Assembly (NCBI RefSeq): GCF_964253035.1
Contig: NZ_CAXUQL020000001.1
Location: 496,001 to 560,000, forward strand
Reading direction: 5' to 3'
Source: Pseudorhodoferax sp032153935
GTDB taxonomy: Bacteria; Pseudomonadota; Gammaproteobacteria; Burkholderiales; Burkholderiaceae_C
DNA length: 64,000 nucleotides
Shown: positions 50,802 to 58,800 of the stretch, piece by piece
Numbering within the stretch: position 1 is the first letter of the stretch
Layout: every line of letters begins with the position of its first letter
Translations under genes and position numbers: made by a program
Notes under the pieces: model-generated
Databases searched by the model: none
Told to the model about the DNA's origin: nothing
What the model saw: only the letters and a program-made list of their open reading frames with translations

Positions 50802-51416
50802 TCAGTTCTTCTCCGTGCTGCCGAGCCGGGTGCTGGGCTTGAGCGGCGCGCTCGGCTGTGCCGGGGCCTTGGGCGCGCTGGCCGATGGCGCCGGCGACAG
50901 CATGGCGCGCACGCGTGCGTCGGGGTTGGTGCTGCCGGGCTTGGCCGCATCGACGGTGAAGACCTCGGTCACGTTGTTGTAGACGATGACGTTGCCCGTC
51001 ACCTCGTCGTTCATGGTGCTGCCGACGAAGCGGCGCATCACGGCGCGGCGGGTGAAGATGACCTTGTCGGCCTTGCCGTCGTAGTCGATCACCTCGCCCT
51101 GGCCCTCGACATACTCGTCCACACCTTCGCGCTTTTCGCGGTAGTAGGCCAGCTCGCCCGGCGCCGCGGTGATGGTGGCGAACTGGTAGCCCTGGGCGTC
51201 CTTGCGCACCTCCACGCGCGCGCCGCGCGCCAGGATCGTGCCCTTGGTCACGACCACGCGGCCCGTGAACACATTGACCTGCTTGAGGTCGTCGTAGCGC
51301 ATGGCATCGGCCTCGACGTTCATGGGCTTGTCGCGGTCGGCACGTTCGGCCAGCGCCAGTCCGGAAGACAGGGCAAGGGCCAGGCTGACGAGGAAGGAGG
51401 CGGTGGTGGGTTTCAT
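50802..51416 (-). CDS. lptA: Lipopolysaccharide transport periplasmic protein LptA
   Basis: 204 residues with a signal peptide (SLALALSSGLALA, cleavage near residue 24). The OstA/LptA beta-jellyroll follows: KPMNVEADAMRYDDLKQVNV, FTGRVVVTKGTILARGARVEV, and GELAYYREKREGVDEYVEGQ. A Pro/Ser/Ala tail of about 45 residues ends it. It forms the periplasmic bridge carrying LPS to LptD. The ATG at 51416 has no clear ribosome-binding site; a GTG three codons upstream is possible. A dsbA terminator and a candidate promoter lie just upstream, so lptA-lptB-rpoN is a separate transcript. LptC, its usual upstream neighbour, is not here. Confidence 0.92.
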   Translation of the reverse strand: MKPTTASFLVSLALALSSGLALAERADRDKPMNVEADAMRYDDLKQVNVFTGRVVVTKGTILARGARVEVRKDAQGYQFATITAAPGELAYYREKREGVDEYVEGQGEVIDYDGKADKVIFTRRAVMRRFVGSTMNDEVTGNVIVYNNVTEVFTVDAAKPGSTNPDARVRAMLSPAPSASAPKAPAQPSAPLKPSTRLGSTEKN

Positions 51417-51440
51417 GAAAGGCACGAATCTTGCTCGGCC

Positions 51441-51469
51441 ATTGTAGCGGGCGTGAGCGAATGCAAAAA
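51441..51469 (-). promoter_or_regulatory. Candidate promoter of lptA-lptB-rpoN
   Basis: On the minus strand, -10 TACAAT (51441-51446) with a 17-bp spacer to TTTTTG (51464-51469), which is also the U-tract of the dsbA terminator. The -35 match is weak; the -10 is good. The start site would be near 51434, about 18 bp before the lptA ATG. Confidence 0.45.
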
Positions 51470-51495
51470 CGACATGGCCCGCTGATGCGGGCCAT
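51465..51495 (-). terminator. Rho-independent terminator of dsbA
   Basis: On the minus strand: ATGGCCCGC-ATCA-GCGGGCCAT, a perfect 9-bp stem, followed four bases later by TTTTT. It begins 25 bp after the dsbA stop. It is the clearest intrinsic terminator in the window. Confidence 0.88.
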
Positions 51496-51519
51496 TGTGC
51501 AGTGCAATATCGCCGCAGT

Positions 51520-52167
51520 CTACGACTTGGCCTTGCCGCGCTGCTCGACGATCAGTTGGTCCGTGACCGTGAGGGCGCGGTTCATGTTCTGCGCCAGCGT
51601 GCCGTCGGTGTAGTAGCGGCCGTTGATGCCGATGGCGGGCACGCCGGCCAGCTTGTAGGCGTCCTGCAGCTGGGTGGCCTTGCGCACCTTGGTGGCGACG
51701 TTGAACGAGTTGTAGACCTCGGTGAACTTGGCCTTGTCCAGGCCCTGGCTGGCAGCCCAGGCGATCACGGTGTCGTCGGTGTTCAGGCGCTGCTTGTCCA
51801 CGTGGATGGCGTAGAAGGCCTTGCGGTGCAGGTCGTCGACCTTGCCCAGTGCTTCCAGCGCGTAATAGAGCTTTTGCAGCGGCACGAAGTCGTTGCGGAA
51901 GGCCACGGGCGCGCGGCGGAAGGCCACGTCCTTGGGCAGTTGCTTGACCCAGGACTCCAGCGCCGGCTCGAAGGCGTTGCAGTGCGGGCAGGCGTACCAG
52001 AAGAACTCGACCACCTCGATCTTGCCTGCCGGGGCTTCGGTGCCGGCTGGCTTGTCCAGCACCAGGTAGTCGGTGCCGGCCTTGGCTTGCGCCCACACGG
52101 CGGGGGCCTGGGTCAGGCCCAGTGCGGACACGGCCAGGCCGGCTTTCGAGAACTCACGACGTTTCAT
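51520..52167 (-). CDS. dsbA: Thiol:disulfide interchange protein DsbA
   Basis: 215 residues. The active site CPHC (C60, C63) lies in VVEFFWYACPHCNAFEP, and the cis-Pro loop in KLAGVPAIGINGRYY near 178. It introduces disulfides into exported proteins in the periplasm. The N-terminus MKRREFSKAGLAVSALGL carries a twin-arginine-like RREFSKAG motif before the hydrophobic stretch, ending near AVWAQA; export by Tat rather than SRP/Sec is possible. A strong terminator follows the gene. Upstream on the same strand is the SPOR protein gene, 65 bp away. Confidence 0.94.
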   Translation of the reverse strand: MKRREFSKAGLAVSALGLTQAPAVWAQAKAGTDYLVLDKPAGTEAPAGKIEVVEFFWYACPHCNAFEPALESWVKQLPKDVAFRRAPVAFRNDFVPLQKLYYALEALGKVDDLHRKAFYAIHVDKQRLNTDDTVIAWAASQGLDKAKFTEVYNSFNVATKVRKATQLQDAYKLAGVPAIGINGRYYTDGTLAQNMNRALTVTDQLIVEQRGKAKS

Positions 52168-52232
52168 TGGTTTCACTCCTAGGGCCGGTGTGACCGGCAT
52201 CGGTCGCAAAAAGTTTCAATCCGCAAGGGGCT

Positions 52233-52943
52233 TCAGCGCTGCACGCGCACCAGGGCCGAATCGGCACCCGTGCCGTCCAGCCGCGCCTTGGTGCGTTCGG
52301 CTTCCTCGCGGGAACGGTAGGGGCCCATGCGCACGCGGTAGACGGTGCGCCCGGCCTGCTCGCGCTCGGTCACCCGGGCTTCCAGGCCCATCATGGCCAG
52401 GCGCGCGCGCTGGGCTTCGGCATCGTCGGCCGTGCGGAAGGCACCGGCCTGGACGAAGTAGTCGAACGGGTCTGCCGCCGGGGCCGCGGCGGGCGCGGGC
52501 GTGCCGCCCGCGCGGGCGCGCGCCAGGTCGCCGAGTGGATCGGCCGAGGGCGCGGCAGGCCGCGCCGTGGCAGGCGCACTGTCCACGCGTGGTGCGGGAG
52601 CGGGGGCCGGCGTGGCCACCGCGGGCGGCGGCACCGGCGTGGCTGCGGGCACGGACGCGGGTGCCGCCGGGCGTGCCGGATTGCGACCGTGCAGCGGCGC
52701 GTTCGGGTCCCAGTTCTGGTTCTTGCGCGTCTCGGCGTCGTCGTCGACCGGCCGGCCCGACGGGGTCTTGCCGCTCATGAAGGGCACCGGCACCTTGGTC
52801 ACGTAGACCGCCATGGCCAGCGCCGCCACCAGGCCCACGACCACGCCGGCGATGAAGCCGATGATGGTGCCGCCGGTCTGTCCCCGCCCCACCTTGGCGC
52901 CGGACTTGGCCGCCGGCCGCTTGCGTTGTTGTGCTTGCGTCAT
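52233..52943 (-). CDS. SPOR-domain (FtsN-like) membrane protein
   Basis: 236 residues. A short basic cytoplasmic N-terminus (QQRKRPAAKSGAK) and one membrane helix (GGTIIGFIAGVVVGLVAALA, about 24-46) are followed by a long Pro/Ala-rich periplasmic linker (about 85-165). The C-terminal SPOR domain (about 160-235) begins FDYFVQAGAFRTADDAEAQR and ends VRMGPYRSREEAERTKARL. SPOR domains bind peptidoglycan stripped of stem peptides at division sites. This architecture fits FtsN or DedD-type divisome proteins. It is located 7 bp after argS on the same strand, an arrangement common in Burkholderiales. Confidence 0.9.
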   Translation of the reverse strand: MTQAQQRKRPAAKSGAKVGRGQTGGTIIGFIAGVVVGLVAALAMAVYVTKVPVPFMSGKTPSGRPVDDDAETRKNQNWDPNAPLHGRNPARPAAPASVPAATPVPPPAVATPAPAPAPRVDSAPATARPAAPSADPLGDLARARAGGTPAPAAAPAADPFDYFVQAGAFRTADDAEAQRARLAMMGLEARVTEREQAGRTVYRVRMGPYRSREEAERTKARLDGTGADSALVRVQR

Positions 52944-52950
52944 CGGGGTG

Positions 52951-54624
52951 TCACATCTTCTCGGGCGCGCTCACGCCCAGTTGCGCCAGGCCGTTGTGCA
53001 GCACCTGCGCCGTGGCCGCGACCAGCGCCACACGCGCGGTGCGCACGGCCGGCTCGTCGACCAGGATGCGCTCGGCGTCGTAGTAGCTGTGGTAGCAGGA
53101 GGCCAGCTCGCGCAGGTAGAAGCTCACGTCGTGCGGCGCGAAATCCGTCGCCGCGCTGGTCAGCATGTCGGGGTACCTGGCCAGCAGCTGCATCAGCGCA
53201 TCGGCCTGCGGGCTCTGCAGCGCCGACAGGTCGGCACCGGCCAGGCTGGCGCGGTCGCCGCCCCAGGCCGCCAGCACCGAGCAGATGCGCGCATGGGCGT
53301 ACTGCACGTAGTAGACCGGGTTGTCGTTGCTCTGGGCGATGGCCAGGTCGACGTCGAACACGTACTCGGTGTCCGGCTTGCGGCTCAGCAGGAAGAAGCG
53401 CACGGCGTCCTTGCTGGTCCACTCGATCAGGTCGCGCAGCGTCACGTAGCTGCCGGCGCGCTTGGAGATCTTGACCTCCTGGCCGCCGCGCATGACGCGC
53501 ACCATGGTGTGCAGCACGTAGTCGGGGTAGCCCTCGGGGATGCCGACATTGGCCGCCTGCAGGCCGGCGCGCACGCGGGCGATGGTGCCGTGGTGGTCCG
53601 TTCCCTGGATGTTGACGACCTTGGTGAAGCCGCGCTCCCACTTGGCGATGTGGTAGGCCACGTCGGGCACGAAGTAGGTGTAGCCGCCCTCGGACTTGCG
53701 CATCACGCGGTCCTTGTCGTCGCCGTAGTCGGTGGACTTGAGCCACAGCGCGCCGTCCTGCTCGTAGGTCTTGCCGGAGGCCTGCATGCGCGCCACGGCG
53801 GCATCGACGCGGCCCGAGGTGTACAGGCTGGACTCCAGGTAGAAATTGTCGAAGCGCACCTGGAAGGCCTTGAGGTCCAGGTCCTGCTCGCGGCGCAGGT
53901 AGGCCACCGCGAATTCGCGCACCGAATCGAGGTCGTCCACGTCGCCGCTGGCGGTCACTTCGCGGTCGTCGGCCTTGACGGTCTTCTTCGCGAGGAAGTC
54001 GGTGGCGATGTCGCCGATGTAGTCGCCGTTGTAGGCGGCCTCGGGCCAGCCGGCATCGCCGGGCTTGACGCCCCTGGCGCGCAGCTGCGTGGAGTTGGTC
54101 AGCGTGGCGATCTGCACGCCGGCGTCGTTGTAGTAGAACTCGCGCCACACGTCCCAGCCCTGCGACTGGTACAGGTTGCAGATCGCGTCGCCCAGCGCCG
54201 CCTGGCGGCCGTGGCCCACGTGCAGCGGGCCGGTCGGGTTGGCAGAGACGAACTCCACCAGCACCTTGCGGCCGTTGGCCGGCTGCATGCCGAAGCGCTC
54301 GCCCTGGGCCAGCACCTCGCGCACCACCTGCTGCCTGGCCTCGGGCTTGAGCTTGAGGTTCAGGAAGCCAGGACCGGCGATGTCGATGGCCGCGACCCAT
54401 TGCGCCACGGCCGGCTGCGCCAGCAGCGCGGTGCGCAACTGCTCGCCGAGCTGGCGCGGGTTGAGCTTGAGCGGCTTGGCCAGCTGCATGGCCGCGGTGC
54501 AGGCCAGGTCGCCGTGGGCGGCGACCTTGGGCGTTTCGAAGGCCGCGCGGGCGCCGGCGCCGGGGGAAACCTGCTCCAGCGCGGCGCCCAGCGCGGCCAG
54601 CAATTCTTGTTTGACGGAGAACAT
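52951..54624 (-). CDS. argS: Arginyl-tRNA synthetase
   Basis: 557 residues, a class I synthetase. The N-terminal Add-1 domain (about 1-110; FLNLKLKPEARQQVV) is followed by the HIGH motif in SANPTGPLHVGHGRQAALGD near residue 125, the Rossmann catalytic domain with YNDAG, and the KMSKS equivalent KISKRAGSYVTL near 375. The alpha-helical anticodon-binding domain with YVQYAHARICSVL runs to the C-terminal Met. The ATG at 54624 (MFSVKQELLAAL) is preferred to one eight codons upstream because it gives the usual N-terminus. It charges tRNA-Arg and heads the argS-SPOR-dsbA transcript. Confidence 0.96.
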   Translation of the reverse strand: MFSVKQELLAALGAALEQVSPGAGARAAFETPKVAAHGDLACTAAMQLAKPLKLNPRQLGEQLRTALLAQPAVAQWVAAIDIAGPGFLNLKLKPEARQQVVREVLAQGERFGMQPANGRKVLVEFVSANPTGPLHVGHGRQAALGDAICNLYQSQGWDVWREFYYNDAGVQIATLTNSTQLRARGVKPGDAGWPEAAYNGDYIGDIATDFLAKKTVKADDREVTASGDVDDLDSVREFAVAYLRREQDLDLKAFQVRFDNFYLESSLYTSGRVDAAVARMQASGKTYEQDGALWLKSTDYGDDKDRVMRKSEGGYTYFVPDVAYHIAKWERGFTKVVNIQGTDHHGTIARVRAGLQAANVGIPEGYPDYVLHTMVRVMRGGQEVKISKRAGSYVTLRDLIEWTSKDAVRFFLLSRKPDTEYVFDVDLAIAQSNDNPVYYVQYAHARICSVLAAWGGDRASLAGADLSALQSPQADALMQLLARYPDMLTSAATDFAPHDVSFYLRELASCYHSYYDAERILVDEPAVRTARVALVAATAQVLHNGLAQLGVSAPEKM

Positions 54625-54673
54625 CCGCGGGATTTTAGGTGGCGCCATCGCGCCGACCGGTTACACATCGGGC

Positions 54674-55231
54674 TCAGGGCGCGCCCACCGGCAGTGCGGC
54701 GTAGGCCAGGGTGTCCGGCACGGGGCTGGCCGGCGGCTGCGCCAGGCCGCGGGCGACCAGCCAGCGGCCCTCCACCGCCAGCGTCTGGCCGCCTTGCAGC
54801 CAGGGCAGCGGTGCCGCATCCGGCAGGCGCTCGGCCAGCAAGTCGGCATGCTGGCTGGCCGGTTCTGCGGCGCGTGCGGTCTGCACCTGCAACCACCCGC
54901 CCTGCGGACCGGCGTGCGGCGACGCCAGCGTGCAGACCCAGCGCGAGAGGTCGCACAGGACGGGACGCATGCGCGCGCTCCAGGGCGTGGGTTCGCGCAG
55001 CAGGCGCTGGTAGGCGTCTTCTTCCAGCACCCGGGCATCGCGCAGGCCGTACAGCGTGAGGTAGCGCGGGCCGGGTTGCGGCCATAGGGCGGCGTAGCGC
55101 CGCGCCCACTGCATGCCCGGCACCGTGAGGCGCTCGGGCACATGCTCCTGGGCATGCCAGCGGTTGTATTCGGCCTCGTGCGCGGGGTCCACGCCGTTCC
55201 AGAGCGCCAGCAGCGCCGTCGCTTCAGGCAT
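54674..55231 (-). CDS. EthD/DUF-type dimeric alpha-beta barrel protein
   Basis: 185 residues of uncertain function. The first half reads LLALWNGVDPAHEAEYNRWHAQEHVPERLTVPG, split here as NGVDPAHEAEYNRWH and AQEHVPERL, a pattern seen in ferredoxin-like alpha-beta barrel proteins of the EthD group. The second half is Ala/Pro-rich with no recognised motif. Its start (ATGCCTGA) overlaps the stop of the zinc alcohol dehydrogenase gene by eight bases, so the two are coupled and it may act on, or bind, the dehydrogenase's product. The reaction is unknown. Confidence 0.72.
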   Translation of the reverse strand: MPEATALLALWNGVDPAHEAEYNRWHAQEHVPERLTVPGMQWARRYAALWPQPGPRYLTLYGLRDARVLEEDAYQRLLREPTPWSARMRPVLCDLSRWVCTLASPHAGPQGGWLQVQTARAAEPASQHADLLAERLPDAAPLPWLQGGQTLAVEGRWLVARGLAQPPASPVPDTLAYAALPVGAP

Positions 55232-56252
55232 CGCCCGCCTCCGGGCACAGCAACACCTTGCTGGCCTGCTTGCCATGGGCCAGCGCGAAGCCCTCGTGCG
55301 CCCGGGCCAGCGGCAGCACATGGCTGACCATGGGGCGCAGCACGGCGTCCATCTCGCCCATCAGCGCGAGTGCCAGCGGCCAATCGGACTCGGGCGGGCG
55401 GAACGAGCCGCGCAGCTGCTGCTGGTTGCGCACCAGCGGCGTGAGGTCCAGCGTGAGCGGCCGGGCGTGGATGCCAGTGACGACCACGGTGCCATTGCGG
55501 CGCAGCAGCGCCAGCGCCTCGGTGATGGTCTCGGGCACGCCGGTGGCCTCGAACACGAGGTCGAAGGGTGCGCCACCCGTGTAGGGCCGCGTGCCCTCGG
55601 CCAGCGACTGGGTCTTCACATCGACCAGCGCCTCGAAGCCCATGGCACGCAGCGCGTCGAAGCGGGCCGCGTCGTCATAACCGCTGACCACGACCTGGCT
55701 GGCGCCCGCACGCCGGGCCAGCGCCGCAATGCCCTGGCCGATGGTGCCGGGGCCCATGACCAGCACGCGCAGGCCGGCCACGTCGCCCGCGGTGCGCAGC
55801 GCCTGCATGGAGATGGTCAGCGGCTCGGTCAGCGCGGCCATTTCATCGTTGAGGCTGTCGGGCACGGGCACGCAGTTGCGCTGCGGCACGCGCACCCAGG
55901 GCGCGAAGGCACCGTCGCGCGTCATGCCGATGCCGCGGCGGCGCTCGCAGGCGTCGTGACGGCCGTCCGTGCAGGCGGCGCAGACGCCGCAGGTGACCGA
56001 AGGCCGCACCACCACGCGGCGCCCGGCCAGCGGGCCGTTCTGCGCCACGCCCACGAACTCGTGGCCGATGGTGACGGGGATGCTGGGCGCGATGAAGGCG
56101 TAGCTCGGCGTCCAGTCGTCCACATGCAGGTCACTGCCGCAGATGCCCGTGGCGCGCACGCGCACCAGCACCTCGTCGGGCCCAAGCTCGGGCACGGGGA
56201 CCTCGACCAGTTCGAGCCCGGCCGCCGGGCTGGTTTTCTGCAATGCAAGCAT
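55224..56252 (-). CDS. Zinc-dependent alcohol/polyol dehydrogenase (MDR family)
   Basis: 342 residues. The catalytic-zinc site is visible: Cys in GICGSDLHVDDW near residue 39 and His-Glu in VTIGHEFVGVA near 64. The structural zinc lobe has four Cys (CGVCAACTDGRHDAC near 90). The NAD(P) Rossmann motif is VLVMGPGTIGQGIAALARRAGA near 170. It resembles sorbitol/threonine/L-idonate dehydrogenases. It is encoded between a Bug receptor gene (5 bp upstream) and the EthD-like gene (overlapping downstream), so the three are an operon that probably takes up and oxidises one hydroxy-acid or polyol. The LysR gene divergent from the Bug gene is the likely regulator. Confidence 0.9.
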   Translation of the reverse strand: MLALQKTSPAAGLELVEVPVPELGPDEVLVRVRATGICGSDLHVDDWTPSYAFIAPSIPVTIGHEFVGVAQNGPLAGRRVVVRPSVTCGVCAACTDGRHDACERRRGIGMTRDGAFAPWVRVPQRNCVPVPDSLNDEMAALTEPLTISMQALRTAGDVAGLRVLVMGPGTIGQGIAALARRAGASQVVVSGYDDAARFDALRAMGFEALVDVKTQSLAEGTRPYTGGAPFDLVFEATGVPETITEALALLRRNGTVVVTGIHARPLTLDLTPLVRNQQQLRGSFRPPESDWPLALALMGEMDAVLRPMVSHVLPLARAHEGFALAHGKQASKVLLCPEAGDA

Positions 56253-56257
56253 GGCGC

Positions 56258-57214
56258 TCAATCGACGGTGATGCCGACCTTCTGGATGATCGCGCCCCAC
56301 TTCCTGCCCTCGGCCGCGATGAAGGTCTTGAAGCTGTCGGCCGTGCCGCCGCCGATGACCAGGCCCTGCTTGGCGAAGGCCTCGCGCACGCCGGCATCCT
56401 GCATCACGGCATTCACATCGGCGTTGATGCGGGCCACGACCTCGGGCGGCGTGCCGGCGGGCGCGAACAGCCCGTTCCAGGCCAGCGCCTCGAAGCCCGG
56501 GTAGCCCTGCTCGGCCACCGTCGGCACATCGGCCATGCCATCCATGCGATGCAGGCTGGTGGCGGCCAGCAGCCGGATGCGGCCGCTCTGGATCAGCGGC
56601 AGCAGGGCCGGCGCCACAGTGAACAGCCCATGCGTCTCGCCCGAGGCCAGCGACAGGCCGGCCGGCGGCGAGCCCGCGAACGGCACGTGCGTGGCCTCGA
56701 AGCCGGCCGTGCTGCGGAACAGCTCCATGGTCAGGTGCGAGGAGCTGCCGGCGCCGACCGAGGCGTAGCTGACCTTGCCGTTCTGCTGTTTGGCCCAGGC
56801 CACGTACTCGGGCAGGCTCTTGGCGGGGTTGTTCGACGGCACGGCCAGCACATTGGGCTGCGAGGAGGTCAGCACGATGGGCAGCAGATCCTTGGCCGGG
56901 TCGTAGCTCATCTTCTTGACCATGTACGGCCCGAACGCAATCGGCCCGTTGAAGCCGATGCCAAGCGTCGTGCCGTCGGCCGGTGCCTTGGCCACCACGG
57001 CCATGCCCAGCATGCCACCGGCACCGGCCTTGTTGTCCACCACCACGGGCTGCTTCCAGCGCTCGCGCAGCTTCTCGCCCAGCGTGCGGGCGATGAAGTC
57101 CAGCGAGCTGCCGGCCGGCGCGGGCACGACCAGCTTGACGGGTTTGGTCGGCCAGTCCTGTGCCGTGGCGGCCAGGGCCAGGCCGCCAATCACGAGGGCG
57201 AGAAATTTCTTCAT
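56258..57214 (-). CDS. Bug-family (TctC-like) periplasmic solute-binding protein
   Basis: 318 residues with a Sec signal peptide (MKKFLALVIGGLALAATA, cleavage near residue 19). The mature sequence has the Bug hallmarks WPTKPVKLVVPAPAGSSLDF, VDNKAGAGGMLGMAVVAK, SYASVGAGSSSHLTMELF, THVPFAGSPPAGLSLASG and FAPAGTPPEVV. It should bind a small carboxylate. It is the first gene of an operon with a zinc alcohol dehydrogenase and an EthD-like protein, which points to a hydroxy-acid ligand. No TctA/TctB genes are present. A GGAGAC ribosome-binding site precedes the ATG. The divergent LysR gene with a GGTATGG...CCATATCC dyad is the likely regulator. Confidence 0.92.
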   Translation of the reverse strand: MKKFLALVIGGLALAATAQDWPTKPVKLVVPAPAGSSLDFIARTLGEKLRERWKQPVVVDNKAGAGGMLGMAVVAKAPADGTTLGIGFNGPIAFGPYMVKKMSYDPAKDLLPIVLTSSQPNVLAVPSNNPAKSLPEYVAWAKQQNGKVSYASVGAGSSSHLTMELFRSTAGFEATHVPFAGSPPAGLSLASGETHGLFTVAPALLPLIQSGRIRLLAATSLHRMDGMADVPTVAEQGYPGFEALAWNGLFAPAGTPPEVVARINADVNAVMQDAGVREAFAKQGLVIGGGTADSFKTFIAAEGRKWGAIIQKVGITVD

Positions 57215-57287
57215 GGGCTTGTCTCCGAAAGAAGGGATTGCGGGCCGGATTCTCGGCAGGCCGCTGCAATATTCCAAACACCGTTCG

Positions 57288-57305
57288 GGTATGGTTGCCA
57301 TATCC
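57288..57305. promoter_or_regulatory. Candidate LysR operator
   Basis: TATGG-TTG-CCATA dyad (57290-57302) inside GGTATGGTTGCCATATCC, with the LysR T-N11-A pattern. It sits in the 111-bp gap between the Bug operon and the divergent LysR gene. Confidence 0.55.
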
Positions 57306-57325
57306 ACGAGGTATAGGTTGCATCC

Positions 57326-58231
57326 ATGGAATTGCGGCATCTGCGCTACTTCATCGCCGTGGCCGAGACCGGCAGCCTGAGCCGTGCGGCCGAGAAGCTG
57401 TTCATCGCGCAGCCGCCGCTGTCGGTGCAGATCCGCCAGCTCGAAGAAGAGATGGGCCAGCCGCTGTTCGTGCGCCACCCCAAGGGCGTGCGGCTGACGG
57501 CTGCGGGCGAGGCGCTGATGCCCGAGGCGCGTGCGCTGCTCGACCGCGCCGGCCACCTCAAGGACCGGCTGCAGGGCGATGGCACCAGCGGCGTGCTGGC
57601 GCTGGGCTACGTGCCTTCGGCCAGCAGCACCGTGCTGCCCGCGCTGGTGCGCCAGCTGCGCGCCGCGCACCCGGCGCTGCGCATCGAGCTGCGCGAAATG
57701 ATCAGCAGCGCGCAGACCGAGGCCCTGGTCGCCGGCCACCTGGACGCCGGCATCGCACGCAGCCCGGCACGGCATCCGCGCGTGGTGGCGCCGGCGCAGA
57801 TGGACGACCCGTTCTGCCTGGTCTCACCGGCCGTTGAATCGCCCGCGCCACGCGGCGCCATCGACCTGCGCGTGCTGGCGGAGCAGGACTTCGTCGCCTT
57901 CACGCGGCACCGCGGGCCGGCCTACTTCGACCAGTCCATCCACCTGTGCGCGCGCGCCGGCTTCAGTCCGCGCATCCGCTACGAGGCCAGCACCGTGCAC
58001 GGCGTGCTCGACCTCGTGGCAGCCGGCCTGGGTCATGCGCTGGTGCCGCAATCGGCCGTGCTGCTGGGGCGCACGGGCGTGGCGTTCCGGCGCATCCGCA
58101 GCCCGGCGCAGGACCAGGTGCTCGCGCTGCTGCGGCGCAAGGGCGATGCGCGCGCCGTGCCGCAGTGGCTGGACCCGGCGGTGCGGGCCATCTTTGCGCA
58201 GATGGCGCAACGTATGGCAACAGAACTGTGA
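57326..58231 (+). CDS. LysR-family transcriptional regulator
   Basis: 301 residues. Helix-turn-helix: MELRHLRYFIAVAETGSLSRAAEKL, here cited as residues 1-25, with PPLSVQIRQLEEEMG and LTAAGEALMPEAR. The effector domain is of the BenM/CatM/CbbR kind (LALGYVPSASSTVLPALVRQL, then HLDAGIARSPARHPRV). It diverges from the Bug receptor-alcohol dehydrogenase operon across a gap with a T-N11-A dyad, so it should control that operon in response to the substrate or a derived metabolite. The effector identity is unknown. Confidence 0.9.
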   Translation: MELRHLRYFIAVAETGSLSRAAEKLFIAQPPLSVQIRQLEEEMGQPLFVRHPKGVRLTAAGEALMPEARALLDRAGHLKDRLQGDGTSGVLALGYVPSASSTVLPALVRQLRAAHPALRIELREMISSAQTEALVAGHLDAGIARSPARHPRVVAPAQMDDPFCLVSPAVESPAPRGAIDLRVLAEQDFVAFTRHRGPAYFDQSIHLCARAGFSPRIRYEASTVHGVLDLVAAGLGHALVPQSAVLLGRTGVAFRRIRSPAQDQVLALLRRKGDARAVPQWLDPAVRAIFAQMAQRMATEL

Positions 58232-58325
58232 AAAACCGGGTCATCCGCACGCGCATGGCGGCGTTAGAGTCTGGCCGGCTCCTGTGCCGGGCCAGCCTCT
58301 GTTCAACGCATTCGAAGGACATTCC

Positions 58326-58754
58326 ATGTTGAAAACCGCTTCTTTCATCCTGGCCGCGGCGTTCGCGCTGTCGCTGGGCAGCGCCCATGCCGCCGACGAC
58401 GCCAAGCCCGGCTCCAAGCTCGGCGCCTGCAGCAAGGAGGCCGCCGCCAAGGGCCTCAAGGGCGACGAACGCAACAAGTACCTGTCGGACTGCAACAAGG
58501 GCGTGATGGCCGCGCCGGCCGCCGAGGCCAAGAGCGGCTCCAAGCTGGGCGCCTGCAGCAAGGAAGCCGCCGCCAAGGGCCTCAAGGGCGACGAGCGCAA
58601 CAAGTACCTGTCCGATTGCAACAAGGGCGTGACGGCCGCCGCCACGCCCGACAAGCCGGGCTCCAAGCTCGGCGCCTGCAGCAAGGAGGCAGCCGCGAAG
58701 GGCCTCAAGGGCGAGGAGCGCAACAAGTACCTGTCGGACTGCAACAAGGCCTGA
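58326..58754 (+). CDS. PsiF-repeat protein with three tandem repeats
   Basis: 142 residues, exported (signal peptide LAAAFALSLGSAHA, cleavage near residue 22). The rest is three near-identical repeats of about 41 residues. Each has a PsiF core: LGACSKEAAAKGLKGDERNK, then YLSDCNK, with two Cys that probably form a disulfide (six in all). The DNA repeats begin near 58404, 58530 and 58653. PsiF is a phosphate-starvation-induced protein of unknown function in E. coli, and its usual form has two repeats. No Pho box was recognised upstream. It faces the DUF2214 gene across a bidirectional-looking terminator. Confidence 0.9.
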   Translation: MLKTASFILAAAFALSLGSAHAADDAKPGSKLGACSKEAAAKGLKGDERNKYLSDCNKGVMAAPAAEAKSGSKLGACSKEAAAKGLKGDERNKYLSDCNKGVTAAATPDKPGSKLGACSKEAAAKGLKGEERNKYLSDCNKA

Positions 58755-58773
58755 TTCCGGCCCCGCACCACAG

Positions 58774-58791
58774 CGGCCCCTCACGGGGCCG
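58774..58791 (+). terminator. Hairpin terminator between convergent psiF-like and DUF2214 genes
   Basis: CGGCCCC-TCAC-GGGGCCG, a perfect 7-bp stem 19 bp after the psiF-like stop, followed by TCTTCACGTCT. The U-tract is weak, so efficiency is uncertain. Confidence 0.5.
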
Positions 58792-58800
58792 TCTTCACGT

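Noticed and set aside
58266..58300. Riboswitch or attenuator upstream of the PsiF-repeat gene
   Set aside because: A CTGGCCGGC/GCCGGGCCAG stem with a bulge is visible, but no alternative pairing or leader peptide was found.
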